From assembly GCF_020360975.1 (NCBI RefSeq), contig NW_025408675.1:1488001-1552000 (forward strand): a DNA stretch of 64,000 nt, given 5' to 3'. The position numbers and the translations under genes were made by a program. Below, one piece after another: positions 19,899-34,680 of this stretch. This stretch comes from Hirsutella rhossiliensis. Lineage: Eukaryota > Ascomycota > Sordariomycetes > Hypocreales > Ophiocordycipitaceae. The first letter of the stretch is position 1, and each line of letters opens with the position of its first letter. Below the pieces are notes generated by a model, which was not told the origin of the DNA, did not search any database, and saw nothing but the letters and a program-made list of their open reading frames with translations.

Positions 19899-22800
19899 AT
19901 TTCTAAAGCTTCTTTTTTTAATTACTTAATAAAGATAGCTACTTAGAGAAGACTATATAACGCTCCTATAGCGCGATATAGTAGTTAATTAGTTAAGGCC
20001 TCTTTATTACGTATATTAAGTATCTACTTAAGAGATAAAGAATAGGAAGATATATCCTTAAAATAGACCCTTACTATAGATAGCGTTATAACTATATTAA
20101 AGATATCGCTACCTATAAGCGTAAGATAACTATCTTATAAGGAAAAGCTTATAGCTTTATAAGCGTAGGTTAAGGAGCTAGAGGAGATAAAATACTTATA
20201 AGCTCGCGTTATATAATTAAAGGAGGAAATTACTAAACGCGCTAGTACTATCGCTATTTATTTAGGAAAGCGTTAACGGTCTTACTTCCTTAAATTAAAC
20301 GGTAGTTATATAGGTAAGGTTAAGATTAAAAATATCGCTTAATTATCTTAACCTACTAATATATAGAAACGTTTAGACTAAATATATAATCTAAAGGATA
20401 CCTTTAAGGTAGCGCTTAAACGTTTTTATTATAATAAAATAAAGATCCTTTATATAGTAGATTATATATATAGCGACTATAAAGTAAGATAGCGCCGATA
20501 CTTTAAAGAATAGATACCGATCGACTAAACTAAATATAGTATAGATTAGGTATACTTTAAAGAATAGATACTTATCTTAATTAAGGATACTATAAATAAA
20601 GAGATACTATTAGTAACGTAATTAAAGAAGGCTTGCTAATAAGAAAGCTAGTCTCTTTTAGAGTTTAGCTTATACTTTAACTTCTTAGAGAGGTATTTTA
20701 AACGCTTATTAAAAAAGGCGTATACTCTTATATTTTTTACTAAGTTATAGCTATAACTTTAAGACTAAATTAACCTTTACTTAATACTTATTTATACCTA
20801 TTAATAAGAAGAGCTTATATAAGTCGCTTAATAATATTAGGATACTACTATTAATAAGAGGCGATATATTAATACTACTATTACCCTTAGAGGAACTAAG
20901 AATAGAAATAGTACTATACCCTAAGGTAGTATATATAAGGGAAGGAATTAAAGAGGCTAATAAGCTAGGCTAAATTATTAAGGAAATACTACTAATTCGA
21001 CTAATAACTAGTAAGCTAGTAATATACTTACTAGGGGCTAAACTAAGGGACGTTATTAAGGAAGAGGATCTTTTACTTAATTAGGAATTATATATTTTTA
21101 ATATAATAAGCTAGGATACCTATCTATAGAATATACTAATTCTTTAAAAGTAGTAACCTTAGTAAAGACTCTTAAACTTAATACTATAAAATAAGGAAAA
21201 GGTAAGATATTAAGGTAAACGCCTCTCTCTTAGTAAACTTAATACTTATAGGATAGTTACTTAAAACTCCTATAATAATATTAGGGCGAAACCTTACTAA
21301 AGTCCCTATATACTTAAATACTTATAGTACTATTAACCCTATAAATATATACTTTACCTAATAATAAGGATTACTATAAGTAATACTATTATACCCTAAG
21401 TTATTAGGGCTTAATAATAGTAAGGTAAGGGAGTATAGAGTATAGTTAGTACTACTTTTAATAATAGATATAAGAGGCACCGAAAAGATAATTACTTATT
21501 TCTATATTAGTACTAATAAGTTAACGCTAAATAATTAGGTACTAATCTTATTATTAGTTACTACCTTAAAGGATAAATATATCTATATTATTTTATAGAA
21601 ATAATAGTAGTAGTTTAAATATTAACTAAGCAGCGAAACCTTATAAAACCCTTATAGATTCCTTTAAGAATATAAGAATAAAGTAAGGGTATATATAATA
21701 GCGCTTAACTTAAAGCTAATCCCGCTACTAGATAAAGATAAAAATAAAGGGATTTTATAAGAAGAATAGGCTAAAATCCTACTAACTCTCTATTAGTTTA
21801 AAGATACTTTCTTAGCTAATAAATCCTACTTACTACTAGCTAGAAAAGGAATAGATTACTTAATTAATTTAATCCTTAATATAGAACCTTTTTATAGACC
21901 GATTTACCCTCTATTATAAAGGGAACTCTAAGTATTACGCGACTAAATTTAAGATACGATAAAAAGGAAAATAATCTAGGAGTTAAAGAGCCTAGCTAGG
22001 GCGCTTATCCTTTTCGTTTTAAAAAAGGATAGTACCTTACGGTTATATATAGACTACTAAGGACTTAACTAGGTTATATAAAAGAATCGGTACCCTTTAC
22101 CCTTTATTTTAGAGATTATTAACCGCTATTAAGGAGCTAAGTATTTTTCTAAGATTAATATATAGAATATATATTAATGTATTTAAACTTAAGAAGGAGA
22201 TAAATAGAAAACGGCTTTCTAAACGTATTATAAATATTTCGAATACCTAGTAATACCCTTTAGACTTACTAACGTACTAGCTATATTTTAGAGCTATATC
22301 TATTAAGCGCTTAAGGGGCTCGTAGATATAATCTATATAGTCTACCTTAACGATATCCTTATATACTTTAAGATAAAAAAAGAATATACTAAATACTTAG
22401 GATAAGTAATAAAAAAGCTAAGGGCTATAAAGCTTTATATAAAACTATTAAAGTATACCTTTTATTAATAGTTAGTTAAGTTCCTTAGGTTTATTTTATC
22501 TATCGATAGGGTATTAATAGACCTTTAATAAGTAAAGGTAATAGCTTAATAGCTTAAACCTATAACCTACTATAATATTTAGGTTTTCCTTAAGTTTTAT
22601 AATTTTTACTAATAATTTATATATAGGTACTTTAGAGTTATAGCGCCCTTAACTATACTATTAAAAGGGAGTAAGAATAGGAAAAAGCTAAGGAGTATAA
22701 AGCTAAACCTTACTAAATAGGTAGCGTTTTAAGCTCTTAAAGATACTTTTTAAGGAGCCCTACTCCTTTAATATTATAATCTAGAAAGACGTATTTATAT

Positions 22801-25252
22801 TAAAATAGATATATTATAATTCGCGATAGTAAGAATTATCTCTTAACCTAATAATAAAGGGCGTTACTATCTAATTATATTTTAGTTAAGGAAGTTTACT
22901 AGAGCTAAACTTAATTATAGTACTTTAGACTAAGAACTATTTACTATTATTAAGTTATTTAAATACTAGCGATATTATATTAAAAGGGTAGTATATAAAG
23001 TAGAGGTATTATTAGACTACTATAACCTCTAGATATTTATATACTAGACCTCCTTAAATAAGAGGTAAGTAAGATAGTATATATATTTAGTACTATTTAA
23101 CTTTACGATTAAGTATTATATAAGTAAATTAAACCTAGTAAACGCGCTATTAAGAATACTTAGATATAAGGGTAAGAAGCCCCTATTTATAGAACTATTA
23201 CTAAAGCTATAAGTAAAGCTAGCTACTATTAATACTATATTTATATAGAGAAATAATAAGGCGTTTTTATAGGTAGAGAGATACTTAACCTTAAGTTAAT
23301 ATAAGCGTAGTAAAGCGCCTTTATATAAGGAAAATATATAAGCTTATTTATAGCGAAACTATAATAATTTAAGCGCGAGACTTAAACGATTAGCCGATTA
23401 AGTTAAAGAGAGAGCTAGTTATAAATAGTTACTCTTAAAGAAAACTATTAAAGAAGCGGCCTACTATATAAAGGTTTATATAATAAAAGTTCTAGAACCG
23501 TTACTAGAGTTACTAAAACGTACTTAGTTAGTTAATATAGCGATTAATAGGCTAAAGAAAACTAAAGACTTCTTAAAAGAAAAGGGTTTTTAGTTAATAC
23601 GCTTAGATAGACTACTACTATAAAAGGGTCGTATTATAGTACCTCTAAAAGTAGCCTTATAGTAAGAGCTAATATAGCTCTTTTATAACGATCTATTAGT
23701 AAGATACTTTAGCTCTTAACGTACTAGCGAACTACTAGTAAGGAACTTTTATTAAGATAGAATAATAAAAGATATAAATAAATACGTTTAGTTATACCTA
23801 GTATATTAAGGTATAGTATTTAAGAGGTATCGCCCTTATAGTACTATATAATCGTTACTATATCCTATATAACTATAAGAAGAATTATTAATAGACTTTA
23901 CTATAGGTCTACTTAAAGTATAATATAAGGGATAAGACGCTAATATAATCCTAGTAATTATAGACTAATATACTAAGTATTACCTCTTTTTTCCTATCTT
24001 TAAGATAATAATAGCTTTAAAGCTAATAGAACTATTCTATTACTAAGTTAAATTAGTATATAGACCTCTAAAAGGTATTATCTTAGATAAAGGGTCCTTA
24101 TTTATTAGTAAGTTTTAGTTAGATCTTTATTTTATCTTATAAGTAAAACGTAGGCTATTAATAGTATTTTACTTATAAACTAATAAGTAAATAAAATAAA
24201 TAAACTAAGCTATATAGTACTACTTAAGATACTTTACTAACTTAAAATAAACTAACTAAGCGTTACTCTTATATATTACTTAATTAATATATAATAATAT
24301 AAAGAATATAATAACTAGGTTATTACTTAATAAAGTATTAATAGGTTACTAACTAAACTTTTATATTAATACTAAGGACGATATTATTTAAAAGGGTATA
24401 CCTAAAGTAAGAGTAAGAGTTACTAAGCTATAGGAGCTATAAAAGAGGCTTAAGGAATACTAGGGAAAAGCTATTAAATCGTAAATAAAATACTATAATT
24501 TAAGGCACTAACCGCTTATACTAAAAGTAAGAGACCTTATCGTACTATTAATAAAGAACTTATACCTTAAGGATAAAAATAGAAAACTCTTACCTAAGTA
24601 TATTAGACCGTTTTAGGTCCTATAAGCTATTAGAAAGTAAGTATATTATCTTATACTCCCCGAAAAGTACTTATACTTTTATAATATTTTCTATATTAGT
24701 CTCTTAGAGCTATAAAAGGAGAGAAAAGGCACTTATAAAGATAGCGAAACCCTATTAATACTAGACTTAAAGGATAATAAAGGTAAATAAGAAGTCTAAG
24801 AAATTAAAGACTAAAAGAGATCTAAGGGCGATACTTTTTTCCTTATTAAATAGAAAGGATAGCTAGCTAAGTATAACTAATAGGTTAATACTAAAGATAT
24901 AGTAAATAGCTAAGACCTTATTAAAGAATATACTACTTACTTAACTAGGAAAAAGAGATATAAGACTAAGTAAGGTAGGGAAACTTACTAGTATAAAGAG
25001 ATAGTACTAAATCGGTAATAAATCCCTACTAAATCGCTACTAACTTACTAATATATTAGTACGCTTAAATATCCTATAACTATATATAAAATAGTAAAAT
25101 AGGAGAATAAAGGAAAACTATTTATACTACCTATTAAATATTATTAAGGAAAATAAAACTAAACTATAACTCTATTAAGACCCTAATAATAAAAGAGAGA
25201 AAGATAATTATAATTAAATAAAAGAAAGATAAGACCTATTTATTACTTTTAA
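19899..25252 (+). pseudogene. Decayed Gypsy gag-pol of element G
   Basis: A plus-strand frame runs for kilobases, broken mainly by TAG/TAA at former Gln and Trp codons. Gag lies at about 20150-20950; no clear zinc knuckle was found. Reverse transcriptase lies at about 21900-22500, with an ILFVLKKDSTLRLYIDYQGL block, KNRYPLPLI and a catalytic box read as YLND (22343-22354), where the family has YLDD. RNase H lies at about 22700-23100. Integrase lies at about 23680-24450, with a LLIDFTIGL segment and the ILDKGSLFISKF second-Asp region. The C-terminal end has KYIRPFQVL and a ...PEKY...NIFYISLLE block typical of Gypsy pol ends. It is not expressible. Confidence 0.88.
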
Positions 25253-25673
25253 CTACCCCTCTTCTTTACTAGTATAGCGGGAACTAACTAAGGCGCCCCC
25301 TCCGCTATACTAAATACCTCTAGAAATACTAAAACTACCTTATCCTCTACTCTTTCTTTATCCTTTATATTAAGACTTATCTCTATTAGTATAGTACTTA
25401 CCTTAGCCTTAGTAAATAGTAAGGCGTATTATTATAAAGTATAGCTTATATCGCTATTAATAAGGCAGAGTTTTAACTAGGATTCCTAGGCTTAGTTATC
25501 TAAGCTTATATAGGCAATATTAAATAAGGGCGTAGGGTTAAGGCGAATAATAAGCTCGCGGCGCTTATTAATTAGTATATAGTAGTCGGTACGCTTAACC
25601 TAGTATATTATTAAGCAGTCGCTAATAAAAGGGTTAGATAAAACTTACGATAGTAAACTTTTATATACCTATA

Positions 25674-26164
25674 TATAATAACCGGTATTATTCCTAAGGG
25701 ATAAACCTATTAAGGGGTTTATATTAGTAAATATAATAGGGTATAGTCTAAGTAATAATAAGTATATTACGTTAGTAATAAGTTAGAGGTCGTAGACTAT
25801 AGACTATAACTAGGTAATTAAGTAATTAGAATTAAAGATAAAATTATAATAAAGATTATAATAATTATAATATATTAAAAGCTATCGAGCTATTTATTTA
25901 AAGGAGTAAAAGTAGGTAGCTATATATACCTATAGAAACTATCCTTAGATTACGGTCCTAGCTATAATCCCCTTTATAGCTTACTATAGCTTACTTATAA
26001 GCTATACTCTTAAGTAGTAATCTATTTATATAAGGCTTACTTAGCTTACGTATACTTTAGGTAAGCTAAGCTTAAGTAACTTCTTATCCTAACTATTATT
26101 CTAAGCCGCCTTATTACGTTAATATAGCTAGCTCTCTTATAGCCTACTAACTATAATCGTAATA
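25674..26164 (-). repeat. 3' LTR of Gypsy H1
   Basis: It is 491 bp and identical in length to 33044-33534. It starts TATAATAACCGG and ends CGTAATA. As gag-pol is on the minus strand, this is the downstream LTR. Confidence 0.88.
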
Positions 26165-29100
26165 TATTATCTCTCTTCCTTTTAGTTTTATTTATAAGAC
26201 CTACTACTACCTTAGCCGCTATATATAACTATACCTTTATTATACGTATATATATTCCCTATTTATCCTTTCTATCCCTTAAGATATACTACTAATAGTA
26301 TATCTAGTTATATATTAAAGGATCGTTCTTATAAGACCCTTAAGCGTATTCGTTTAGCTAAGTCTATTAATTATCTTAGTTTCGACGTTATACTATATTC
26401 TTTTTATTCGTTGCGTAGCTTTTACTATAAAATACTAAAGAAATCTTCTAAGTATACTAAATATATATAGCGGGGTTATTCCTACGATACGTCGGGCGTA
26501 GTAATTAGCTCTTATAGGTAACTTCGTTATTATACTTATTATTTATAGCTAACGTACTTCTTAGTATCCTAAATAAATCTAGAGTCCGATCGATTAAATA
26601 AAGAAGAAGAAATTACTAAGGAGCGAATATTAAAAGCTTAAGCCGACCTAAATAAAGCTTTAGCTTATTTAGCGCGGCTTCGCTATTAAAAGCGTTAGCT
26701 AAAGATAAAGGGTACTATAATAGTTTATTAAGGCCTTTATTTCTTAGATAACCTTAATAAGGCTAAGCGCTAAGAATCTAAAGCGGTGGTCGATATTTAG
26801 TCTATAAGTAGATTTAATATAATTAATTAGAATGCTATTAGTTTATTAGGCGATTTTACAATACCTAGGGTAGATTTTACTAGTAAAACTATCGAAGTAA
26901 ATAACTATAGTAGGTTAAGTGCTTAAGTAGTTCCTAAGTATTTTCTTTTAGTTTATATCTATTTTACTTAACTAGGTATTCTTATTACTAACCTTATTTT
27001 CTTATATCTAGTATTTATTTAGCTTTATATTCTTAATTATTATTAACTTTAATTTTATCTTTTAGTTTAGCGTTTCTTAATACTAGTTTTAATAATAAGA
27101 TATAAAATATTAAGTATATTTATATTATCGTTAGTAGCGAAAGTTTATAGTTAACTTTTAAAATAGTTTTCTTAACCTTAAATAGTCTAAGTTACTTAAA
27201 ATTTAATTTATTACTTAGTCGTTTTATTTTAATATTTTATTATATAAGGTAGACTATATCTCCCTCTTAAAAGATTAGTCCCTATAATCTTTTCTAATTA
27301 TAGTAAGTAGATATTTATTCTTTAATAAATTAAAGTTCTTATTATATTTCTTTATATAATTTTTATAGCTAATCTACTTATAGTATTACTTATTCCGCTT
27401 ATAGTCCTTATTAAGTAACCTTAAATACTTCTAGGTTATATTTATAATTAGCGTATATTAGTAAGAGCTTAGTTATTTCTATAACTAAGCTATTATAAGC
27501 TAGTTACGCTATTAATAGTTATTTAACTTAATTATTTTATTTATACTTAATATAGTATCGTAAATATTATTTAAGCGTTTAGTTAAGTCGTTCTATTTAT
27601 CTATTTATTTATAAGTAATAAGCTATACTAAGCTTATATTTCGTCCTTAATTATACTATAAGAGTATACTAATACTTAGCTATAAATATACTTCCTTTAT
27701 TAAAGATAATCTTATTTAGTAGTCTATAATTACTAATAATTATTTATAGGAGTATATATACTAGCTCTTTTATATTACTTACTTCTTTATATAGTAAAAC
27801 GTATCTATACTTCGTTAATCTATTAGTAATAATAAATATAATATTATACTTAACGTTAGTTATAGGTTCTTTTAATAGTAGTAGCTTTATAATATAGTTA
27901 AAAGCTATTAAATCCTATAGGTTCTTTAGTACTAATAGCGGTTATAATTCTCTATATAGCTTATATTATTTAGCTTTACTTTATATATAAAGTTCGTATT
28001 CTTTAATAACTTATTATACTACTTTCTTAAGCTATAGGAAGTTATATTATTATTTAATCCGTTTTATTATCCTTTAGATTCCTTAATATCTATATATTAA
28101 ATATTTATATATATCTTATATAACTTTATCTTATAATACTAATAGTATCTAGATTTTATTTTTATATATTAAAACTTCTAAATATTCTATATTATATCTA
28201 TTTAGTACTTTATATTCTTTTATTTATTTTAGAATCCTTTAGTATATTAAGTCGTTAGGTTATACCTTAAATATTATATTTAGCTATTAGTACTAGTAGT
28301 TTCCGTTTTCTTTAATTTCTAAGAGCTATCCTTTTACTATAGGTGCCTTTATATCGTAGTTACTTTATCGACTAAGGGTATTAGCTTAACCGTTTTCTAT
28401 TCCTTTTCTATAAATTATTTCGTAGTTAAATTCTAATAGATATTTAGCCTATTAAATCTATTATCCGTTTAACTATTATATCGTTATAAAATATAAGATA
28501 TTCTTATAGTCTATATAAACCTTAACTTTATATTTACTTTTAAGAAGGTAGTATCGAAATTCCTTAAAAGCTTAAATAATTATAAGGAATTCTTTATTAT
28601 AGATAAGGTAATTAAGTTCTATATTATATAGCTTTTTTAAGTAGAATATAATTAGTTATAGTATTCTTTTATTATCCTTTTATCCGATTTATACTTTTAA
28701 AGTAAAGTTTAATATATCGGTTTTAAGTTTAATTTATTATTTTAGATTAAAGGTAGTTAAGACTAGTTCTTATATAATTATAGTCTTAATATATTCGAAA
28801 GCTTTATTAGCTTTATCGTCCTATATAAATTCTTTTTCCTTTTTTATTAAGTTATATAATAGTACTATAATCTTTTTAAAATCTTTAATAAATCGTTAGT
28901 AGTAATTTATAAATCCTAGGAAACTTTATATATCCTTAACGTTCTTTAACGTTAGCTATTCTTTAACTAAGTTAATTTTATCTTATTATATTTATATCTC
29001 TCTTAGTAAGATCGTATATTTAAGGAAGTTTACTTCCTTACTTTTCTTTAGTTTAACTAATAACTTTATATTCTAAAGTACGCGAAGTACCTTATAGATA

Positions 29101-32100
29101 TATTCCTTATATTCTTTTAAGGTATCTAAGAAGATTAGGATATTATCTAAGTATACTATTATAAAGATATCTAAGTATTCGCGTAGGATATTATTAATTA
29201 TCTATTAAAAGGTAGCTAGTATATTTATAAGTTTAAATAGTATTACTAGATATTTAAATAGTCCGAATTTCGTTTTAAAAGCTATTATCTATTTATATCC
29301 CTTTTTTATATATATTAAGTTATAAGCGCCTTTAAGGTTAAGGGCTATAAACTATTTTTTACTATATAGTCGATCTTATAGTTTTAATATAAGCGGTAAT
29401 AGTATTTAGTCCTTTATTATAATATCGTTTAAGCGTCTATTATTAATAATTAGTCGTAGCTTACCGTTTTTCTTTAAAATAAATATAACTAAATAGCTTA
29501 CTTTAGATATTAATATTTATATATATCCTTTTTATAGATTCTTATTAAGGTAGTCGTATAGCGTTTATAGTTACTTTTCGTTTAGGTTATAGATCTTATA
29601 AAACGTTAGCGTTATTCTATCCTTAAGATAAATTTCGTAGTCTTATTAGCTATATTTAAGTAACCCTATCTTAAGTTCTTCCTTAAAGAGTTTATTATAT
29701 TTTTAGTATTCCTAGGGGATATTCTTTACTTTATCTTATAGGCTTTATTCTTTCTTTTAAGAGCTAGTTTCTCTTAACTTAAGCTCTTTATTAATTTATT
29801 TAAGGTCTTTTCTTAAAGTAATAATAACTCTTTAAATCTTTATATTATATCCTTTATTCTATTTATATTAAATACTAGGTTATATAGCTATATTAGTTAG
29901 TAAGTAGGTTATATTAGTCGACTTTATTATATCCGCTGGTTTAGTTACTATTTTCGTTTATATTACTAAAGCCTAGAATAATTTACTTAAATAGTTATCC
30001 TTTTTATTCTATTTAGTAGCTAAATTATTATAAAATTTTACTTTCTCTTAAATCTATTAGTCCTAGAAGCTTATATCCTTATTTTAATATAGCTAGCTAG
30101 TTTTCTAGTTAATTAGTAGGTTGCTCTCTTATAGCTATAAAAGTCTTAATATAAGGTTATATTCTTTAATATCTATAATATTAAAGTTAACTTATTTATT
30201 ATAGCCTTAAATATTAATATTAAGGTTATTAATCTCTATATTAATAATTCTATTATTATAGTTAAAGGCCTCTCCTTTAATATTTATAAGTTTATATAGA
30301 TCTATCTTATATCTCTATATAAGTTAGTAATAATTAATAACTCTAAGTAAAACGTAATTACTTATCGCGCTATAGTCTAAAAGTATATATATATAATATC
30401 CCGCGATTTAAATATCTAATACTATTTAGTTACTAGAGCTTACTATTACTATATATAGGGCCCTTAGATTTTATTATATCGTGCTAGTTTATAGCCCTTT
30501 TATAGATAGCGTACCTTATTTTTTACTTAGTCCTTATTTATTTTATTTAGGTATTCTTCTTCGATTTATTATTAATATTATTTCTTTATATTTTTATCGT
30601 ATAGTATTATATTAGGGCTTAAGAGACTAATTTCTTATAACTAATTAAAGATTTCTTATTTCTTAACGCTATATCGTTTATATTATACTACTTTATAGTT
30701 AATTATATACTATACTTCGTAATTTTATTATTTTTATACTAAAGGTTAAGTTTTCGTTTAGCGTCTTTTTAGTTTTTATATAGTATTTCTATATCGATTT
30801 TTCCTTAGTTAAATATAGCTTATAGCCTTTATATATATTACTAATAATCTTTTAGTATACTATTATATTATTTATACTATACTTATACTTTTTTATATTT
30901 ATAAACTTTATAGTTTAAGTATATATATTAGTTATAATCTTCTTTATTATATTTAATTTATTATATAAGTCTTTAAAAGATTAATAGTTTAAATACCTTA
31001 AAGTAAGTAGCGCTATACTATTTCTTTATTTTAGCGTATTTAGAGACTTTATATATCTCTAAAAGATATCTTATTAATAAACTATAATTATTACGGTATT
31101 TAAGTAGTATACTATAATTAGGTTTTAATAATATAACTTAGTCGTTTAGGTAGCGTTAATCGATTTTCTAGTAGTTTAGTTCTATACTTAAGTAGGGTTT
31201 TAAAAGTACTTATCCCTTAAACCTAACTAAGAAAGCGTTATATTATACCTTTATTTAGAAGTATATTATATAATCTAAGTAAACGTAGAATATCTATAAA
31301 ATATACTTATAGTACTTATAAGTAAGTAGTATTTATAGATTATCTTTAAATTCTCTTTATAGTTACTATTCTTATTATAAAGCTATAAAGGTATTAACTA
31401 TAGTAATAGCTATAGTATAGTCTCCTTTATATAGTACCGGTTAATATCGAATTAATATGGCTTATTAGTTTTTTATAAGAATTAAAGGTATTTATTAAGT
31501 TTTAATTTTAAGTATTTCTTTAAATTCTTCGAAGTATAAAGTATATTCTTTAATTATAGTATTTTCCTTTAATAGTAAGGGTAGTAGTATAAGTTCGTTC
31601 TTATCTTTTATTTCTCTAAGTATTTTTTATTTTTTAGAGCTTATATCGTCGATACTTTATTATTCCTCCTTAGGTTATTATCTAAGTATTATAAATATAA
31701 GGGCTATATTTATATCTTCTTTATTATATTATTTATAGACTACCTATCGTTATTATTAATTTATATTTTATATATCTTCCTAGAATTATTTACTATTCTT
31801 TTTAATTTAGTTTTAAGAGACTCCTTTAAGATAAGGGTATTTTAGTTTTATAAATTTAACTTATTTCTATATTTTAAGATCCCTTTATTATATTATTATA
31901 AGGGTTTTTCTTAGTAACTTTAAGAACTATTTAGTACCGTTCCTATCGCTTAAGTATACTATATATCTATTATTATAGTATATAGTTTAACTAAAGAGTT
32001 TATACTTTAGTTCTTATCTATTAATAGCGTTTAAGTATTTCTTACTTTCTAAGGCTAGTACTTAATAGGTTTTCTTCTCCTTATAAGGTTATTTATATTC

Positions 32101-33043
32101 TTTAAAGTAATACCTAAGTTTCCTATAGTTAAAATACTTTCCTTTATTTTTCTATATTATATTTAAATCTATCTTACTTAGGTTAGTTATATAGGTATAG
32201 GTAATAGGAGTTTTGCGCTTCTTTTTATAGTTAGCGTATCGGTTAAAGTTATTCTTATAAGAAGGGTTTTAGTTTCCTCTTTCTTATTTCTTTTCTTAGC
32301 ATCGCGTATACTATTTATCGTCGATTTATACTACTATAGTAATATAGTCTAAGAGGTTATTAGTTCGATTTCCCTTATAAAGCTTGTCTTTAACTCCTTC
32401 TTTAAGCTTATCGTAGAATTATAATATAAGAGGTTTATCGTTTTAATTAAGCTTTAAGGTAACTTAATAAAACTTTATAGTATAATCTAATACTAAGATC
32501 CTTTATTAGAGTTCTTAAAGTTTCTATTTAGCTTCTTATTCCTTATTAATTATTCTAAATAGCTTTATAATAGCTTCTTTAAATCCTTAAAAACTAGTAA
32601 AAACTTCGTTTATCTCGTTATCCTATCGCGCTAGCTAGTTATTAAGAGAATCCCTTATAATAGGTCTAAACTAAGTAAATACTATTTTAAATAAATAATT
32701 TCCTATGTAAAGTACCTTTTCGACTAGGTCTAAGAGTTTAATAAGGTAAAACTAGTAGTAGGACTTAAGTTAAGTAAGAAAGTCTTAAAGTATACTATAA
32801 GTACTATTAAATAGTCCTAGCTATTTTAGTTTAACTACTTCTCTAAGGTCCCTAACTTATCTATTACCTCCTTTATTCCTAAGTAACTATACTATATATT
32901 AAAGGGTAATAATTTCGCGTATTATATCCTAAGGCGATATAGTAGCTCTAAAGTTAGTTAATCTAGCTTACTATATAAGTATATTAATAGTTATAATATT
33001 ACTTAGAGTAATATAGTATTATACTAAATAAGAGCTTTTAATA
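26165..33043 (-). pseudogene. Decayed Gypsy gag-pol of element H1
   Basis: On the minus strand, codons 32136-32095 read K-adjacent Y-F-N-Y-R-K-L-R-Y-Y-F-K-E-Y. Reversing RIP gives the Gag zinc knuckle C-x2-C-x4-H-x4-C. The reverse transcriptase lies at about 29600-28900, with RLRLIINNRRLND, LLPLI, FIALNLKGAYN and a catalytic box read as YLDN (29153-29142) where the family has YLDD. The RT is followed by the NFLKYTILLREI-like thumb region, RNase H (about 28700-28200) and integrase (about 28100-26900). TAG/TAA stops are everywhere. This is among the most AT-rich stretches of the window. Confidence 0.85.
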
Positions 33044-33534
33044 TATAATAACTAGTATTATTCCTAAGGGATAAACCTATTAAGGGGTATATATTAGTAG
33101 ATATAATAGGGTATAGTCTAAGTAATAATAAGTATATTATCTTAGTAATAAGTTAGAGGTTATAGACTATAGACTATAACTAGGTAATTAAGTAATTAGA
33201 ATTAAAGATAAAATCGTAATAGAGATCGTAATAATTATAATATATTAAAAGCTATTAAGCTATTTATTTAAAGGAGTAAAAGTAGGTAGCTATATATACC
33301 TATAAAGACTACCCTTAGATTATAGTCCTAGCTATAATCCCCTTTATAGCTTACTATAGCTTACTTATAAGCTATACTCCTAAGTAATAATCTATTTATA
33401 TAAGGCTTACTTAGCTTATATACGCTTTAAATAAGCTAAGCTTAAGTAACTTCTTATCCTAACTATTATTTTAAGTTGCTTTATTACGTAAACGTAGCTA
33501 GCTCTTTTATAGCCCGCTAACTATAGTTATAATA
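33044..33534 (-). repeat. 5' LTR of Gypsy H1
   Basis: It is 491 bp and pairs with 25674-26164. Differences between the two are mostly C/T and G/A. It is followed by the target duplication CTATA. Confidence 0.88.
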
Positions 33535-34680
33535 CTATAGTCTTAAAGGACTTATAATAGGCTGTCTTAGCGGCGTCGAAAGCCTCGGCTAAATACTATA
33601 TAATAATAGCGAGATAGCGCTAATTAGCCTCCTCGAAAATAAGCACGCCTACGTCTAAGCTATCGTCCTTAGTATCCTTATTACTAGTCTTTAGCTTATT
33701 AAGCTTATATAGGTATTTAACGATAGCGACTATATTAGCCTAGTTACTAAATATAAGAGTAGCGGCCTTAAGAAAGATTAGCTTATTAATCGTAATATTT
33801 AAAGTTAAGGGGAAACTTACTTAGTTATAGGTCGCGGTATATCTATAGTACTACTTATAGCGCGTTAAGGAAACCCCTAAGAAAATATAGCTAATCGAGA
33901 GCACCTTAATAAGCTTAGGCTTAGTCGTACTATACTCTTTAATAACTATCTTAAAATAATATATATACTAGAGCTTATAAGGGATAACCCCCTAGGCCCT
34001 AATTAAGCGGGCTTTAGCCTTAGATTAGGTATACTTCTTTATAAGAGCGCGACCACTTTATACTACCGCTTAAGTACCCTCGTTTCTAGCGCCGCTATTC
34101 TTAGGTTTATTAGTATAAGGAGTTAGATCGCGGCCGTTTCTATTATTACTATTATCGTTATCTTAGCCCTTATTTAGCTAGGTATTAAGATAGTCTTAGC
34201 CCTTATTTAGCTAAGCCTCGTCGTTAATATTAGCCTACTTATTCTAAGGAGCGGCCTAGGCGATAATCTCTTATTAGCTAGAGCCGCCCTATTAAGATAG
34301 AGTAGCTAGGTTATTAGTACTTACCTAGGAGCGCCTAGGCACGATCTCCTCGCTAGTATTAATATCGCTAATAAGGGTAATAGTCTTATAAGTTTCCTAG
34401 CCTATAAAGGTAAGCTTATCGATAGTTAGAGTTAAGGTATTTAGTAGGGTAATAGGGGCACGACCCTTACTAATATTAGGTCCTAGATTAAAAGTTACCT
34501 AAGACTAGGATTCCCCTATACCTTTCTTAGCTTTCTTCGCGAAAGGGGAACTAGCGTTACTATAAGACTTTTAGGCCGATCGCTTATACTTTAAGGGCAA
34601 ACCTACCGCTACCTACTCTTATATATAGTATTAGAAATCGGCGTTATAGTTCTTTATCTTCTTTAATATAAAAGGTATTA

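Larger units (their letters stand above)
25674..33534 (-). mobile_element. Gypsy element H1, full length with both LTRs
   Basis: Two 491 bp LTRs lie at 25674-26164 and 33044-33534. The flanking duplication CTATA is exact (25669-25673 and 33535-33539). The 6.9 kb interior encodes gag-pol on the minus strand: zinc knuckle near 32095-32136, protease region, reverse transcriptase near 29500-28950, then RNase H and integrase. It is inserted in the antisense ORF of Gypsy G. H2 at 49409-64000 is a second copy in plus orientation. Confidence 0.9.
25262..34680 (-). pseudogene. Antisense decayed ORF in Gypsy G, unknown family, split by H1
   Basis: A single minus-strand frame runs from about 34680 to 33540, then resumes at 25673 down to about 25262 when H1 and one CTATA are removed, about 515 codons in all. 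The first half is low-complexity, rich in Asn, Lys and Gln, with a duplicated LNKGQD motif (34161-34213). The middle looks like a folded domain (for example VLSISYIFLGVSLTRYK and LDVGVLIFEEAN). The end is Gly/Arg-rich and basic. Stops are TAG/TAA only, but their density is not strikingly low, so the ORF call is tentative. It lies opposite to G pol, between pol and the 3' LTR. It may be an extra ORF of G or an older insertion; a 10 bp repeat GATAATTATA flanks the segment (25203-25212 and 35054-35063). Confidence 0.4.
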
